NCBI GenBank assembly: GCA_016840125.1
Contig: JAEOSY010000491.1
Coordinates: 1-7,383, forward strand
Source: Candidatus Helarchaeota archaeon
GTDB taxonomy: Archaea > Asgardarchaeota > Lokiarchaeia > Helarchaeales > HEL-GB-A
Reading direction: 5' to 3'
DNA length: 7,383 bases
In this document: positions 5,994 to 7,383 of the stretch, in pieces
Numbering within the stretch: position 1 is the stretch's first letter
How the letters are laid out: every line of letters starts with the position of its first letter
The notes under the pieces: generated by a model
What the model saw: only the letters and a program-made list of their open reading frames with translations
What the model was told of the DNA's origin: nothing
Databases searched by the model: none
Program-made: the position numbers and the translations under genes

Positions 5994-6001
5994 TAAGTCG
6001 A

Positions 6002-7021
6002 ATGACCGCGCAGGAGTCGAAAAGTAGTCCAGATTGGGCACATGATAAGCCAAGAAAAAAAATCTCATTCCCCTATACTGTTACAGAAATTCTGAGTTGG
6101 TTGAAAAATAACACGATCGGACCATCCCATAAATTCAAGGATTTGACAGATTTCATTCCCCAAAAAAGCATTAGAAATCCCATCACGCCTAAAGTAAAAC
6201 TGGGATTCTTTGGGGATTTTATGAGAATGAAAGAAAAGGACCTATTAATAGGTGAAAATGTGATAGGGTTTTTCCAAGATGTTGATTTTTTAATTGGGAA
6301 TTTCGAGGGAACAATCAGCGATGCCAAAAGAGTTTTTATGGCTCAAGAACATACGGAGAAGATCATTCCAGTATTAGAAAACCTTTTCAAACCTTCAAAT
6401 TTCGTACTCGCGTGTGCAAATAACCACTCCGGCGACTTTGGCTGGACTGAATTTAACAAATCCTATCAAATGCTAAAAGATCGAGGGTTCTTGGTGATTG
6501 GACGTAGGGATGAACCGGCGATCTTATTGAATGATCAGGTTAATGTAGTCTGTTGCACCACCTGGTCAAACCAACCGTGTGATTATATTCCCTACTTAAA
6601 GGATGTAGAAGCAGATGTCAATTCCGCTGCTGTCTTCAATGTTTTGTTTCCACACTGGGGTTATGAGGAGCAATTATATCCGAATCCGCGCCACATTGAA
6701 CGGGGGAAACAGCTGTTAGATAAGTGGGACCTAATTATCGGACACCATTCACACTGTCCCCAGCCGATAACCACTTATGACATCAACGGGACAAATAAAG
6801 TGCTTGCATATTCATTAGGAGATTTCTGTACGCACTTAAATCTCAAGAAATATCGCCATGGAATGGTTGTAAAGGTGGATCTCGGACCTGGGTCCGATGG
6901 TATATGGCGGATTGGAGAAGTAGAATGGAAATTTTCGTGGGTGCATAAAATAGATAAAAAGAGTTCAGAAATTCAACTCAGAGATACGTGTAAATATTTT
7001 AAAGACAAGTTAGAGAAGTAA
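6002..7021 (+). CDS. CapA/PGA_cap-type metallophosphatase-fold protein
   Basis: The 339-residue protein carries the ordered motifs of the CapA (poly-gamma-glutamate capsule synthesis, calcineurin-like) family. These are FFGDFMR (69-75, metal-ligand Asp72), GNFEG (99-103), ANNHSGDFG (139-147), PHWG (217-220), GHHSH (247-251) and AYSLGDF (269-275). The His, Asp and Asn residues in these motifs are those expected to hold a two-metal centre. About 60 residues precede the core, with no signal peptide or membrane anchor visible, so the protein looks cytosolic. In bacteria CapA proteins serve capsule or poly-gamma-glutamate production. In archaea the role is not established, and no other capsule genes (CapB/CapC-like) are seen here, so a phosphoesterase or unknown role is equally possible. 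The gene has a strong Shine-Dalgarno and its own TATA candidate, and is convergent with the Pro-rich gene 25 bp downstream. Confidence 0.85.
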   Translation: MTAQESKSSPDWAHDKPRKKISFPYTVTEILSWLKNNTIGPSHKFKDLTDFIPQKSIRNPITPKVKLGFFGDFMRMKEKDLLIGENVIGFFQDVDFLIGNFEGTISDAKRVFMAQEHTEKIIPVLENLFKPSNFVLACANNHSGDFGWTEFNKSYQMLKDRGFLVIGRRDEPAILLNDQVNVVCCTTWSNQPCDYIPYLKDVEADVNSAAVFNVLFPHWGYEEQLYPNPRHIERGKQLLDKWDLIIGHHSHCPQPITTYDINGTNKVLAYSLGDFCTHLNLKKYRHGMVVKVDLGPGSDGIWRIGEVEWKFSWVHKIDKKSSEIQLRDTCKYFKDKLEK

Positions 7022-7046
7022 TAAATAAGTGAAGGGAAGATCTACT

Positions 7047-7383
7047 TTACTCTTTTTTTCCAAGCAAATCCTTTAGAGCGCTTAAGCTTTTCATTAGTTC
7101 ATTTGAATTATTGGATTTATCCTCAGAACCAGATATAGGCGCAGCAGTCGGCGGACCTTGGGGATTGGCCGCGGGGGGAGCTGCCGGGGGAAAGCCTGCG
7201 GGGGGATTGGCGGCGGGGGGAGCTGCCGGGGGTCCTGCTGCTGGGGGCGGGGGTTGTGGGTGGGGGGTGCGTGGCGGGGGGGGGAGCGGCCGGGGGACAG
7301 GGTGCCGGGGGCTGGGCCGCGGGGGGAGCTGCCGGGGGAAAGGCTGCAGGCGGATTGGCCGCGGGGGGAGCTGCCGGGGGAAA
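7047..7383 (-). CDS. C-terminus of a Pro/Ala-repeat protein (5'-truncated at the window edge)
   Basis: The minus strand is open from the right edge to TAA at 7047-7049. The last residues form a polar tail with an amphipathic helix, ELMKSLSALKDLLGKKE, preceded by a Ser/Asn/Asp/Glu-rich stretch. Upstream the protein is almost only Pro, Ala, Gly and Asn, with blocks such as PPAAPPAAN. The two distal repeat copies (7319-7380) are one base out of phase with the proximal ones. Read in the shifted frame they give the clean 14-residue unit PPAAPPAANPPAAF, while in the unshifted frame they give Arg/Gln-rich junk. A one-base indel between about 7245 and 7275, in long G runs, is therefore likely, real or from sequencing. 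The folded N-terminal part is missing, and I do not recognise the protein. Pro/Ala-rich stretches usually act as flexible spacers or bind partners such as profilin or SH3-like domains, but neither is shown here. Confidence 0.7.
   Translation of the reverse strand, partial: FPRQLPPRPIRLQPFPRQLPPRPSPRHPVPRPLPPPPRTPHPQPPPPAAGPPAAPPAANPPAGFPPAAPPAANPQGPPTAAPISGSEDKSNNSNELMKSLSALKDLLGKKE
7053..7059 (+). terminator. Possible T7 terminator of the CapA-type gene inside the opposing gene
   Basis: Seven Ts lie about 32 bases past the CapA stop, inside the 3' end of the convergent gene. The 25-bp gap between the two stops holds no other tract. The T run also encodes Lys-Lys of the opposing protein, so it may have no terminator role. 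Confidence 0.3.
7171..7380. repeat. G-rich tandem repeat, 42-bp period, within the Pro/Ala protein gene
   Basis: A 20-base unit, GCGGGGGG-AGCTGCC-GGGGG, is exact at 7171-7190, 7213-7232, 7319-7338 and 7361-7380. A degenerate copy with a nine-G run lies at 7274-7296. Steps between the AGC cores are 42, 64, 42 and 42 bases. The 64 is one more than a multiple of three and breaks the reading frame. The plus strand has G runs of three to nine, unlike the AT-rich rest of the window. The window ends inside the repeat, as expected if the assembly collapsed or stopped here. Confidence 0.93.

Larger units (their letters stand above)
5535..6001. other. 467-bp divergent intergenic region, gene-free and rich in palindromes
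   Basis: This strongly AT-rich stretch separates the divergent TFB and CapA-type genes. I see no supportable coding frame and no tRNA or rRNA. The longest obvious start-to-stop run after the central TATA-like box is about nine codons. It holds several perfect short palindromes: AAATTGCAATTT at 5557-5568, CTATTTAAATAG at 5672-5683, and ACTCAA-AA-TTGAGT at 5757-5770. It also holds the longer inverted repeats listed separately. It is far longer than needed for two promoters and probably carries regulatory sites or a small RNA. Confidence 0.8.

Noticed and set aside
7141..7383. G-rich block as a CRISPR array or telomere-like repeat
   Set aside because: There are no distinct spacers between constant repeats, and the 42-bp unit is in codon phase with an open reading frame encoding Pro/Ala repeats.

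Overview
The window looks like a fragment of an AT-rich archaeal genome, and possibly the whole of a short metagenomic or single-cell contig. Archaeal origin is shown by a complete transcription factor B (TFB) gene, a geranylgeranyl-reductase-type flavoprotein, AT-rich TATA-like boxes and Shine-Dalgarno sites complementary to archaeal 16S rRNA. A 579-residue protein with two tandem longin/roadblock-like modules suggests an Asgard archaeon (Loki/Thor/Heimdall-like). That placement is inference from domain style, not proof.

Layout. Bases 1-108 are a perfect 54+54 bp palindrome with no loop, and the right arm reads into the C-terminal part of an unrecognised helical protein (55-408, +). That protein meets a PfkB-family sugar or nucleoside kinase (410-1411, -) tail to tail with one base between stop codons. 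A 235-bp divergent promoter region follows. It drives the tandem-longin/winged-helix protein (1647-3386, +) and, 53 bp after its stop, the flavoprotein (3440-4480, +), probably as one operon. The operon converges on TFB (4584-5534, -), which has a TTG start and a T-rich terminator.

The 467 bp upstream of TFB (5535-6001) hold no gene but many inverted repeats, including two related TTGAA-N5-TTCAA elements. One of these is extended into an 11-bp-arm hairpin followed by ten Ts. Next comes a CapA/PGA_cap-type metallophosphatase (6002-7021, +) with a clear TATA element and Shine-Dalgarno. It converges on the C-terminus of a protein with a short helical tail and a Pro/Ala repeat (7047-7383, -). The DNA of that repeat is very G-rich on the + strand, is built on 42-bp periods, and carries a one-base phase slip.

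How the genes work together is mostly unknown. The firm roles are transcription initiation (TFB) and sugar or nucleoside phosphorylation (PfkB). The operon pairing of a longin-like protein with a possible isoprenoid-lipid reductase is the most suggestive link. Both window ends look assembly-limited: a fold-back chimera on the left and a GC-rich repeat on the right. The outermost sequence should not be trusted.
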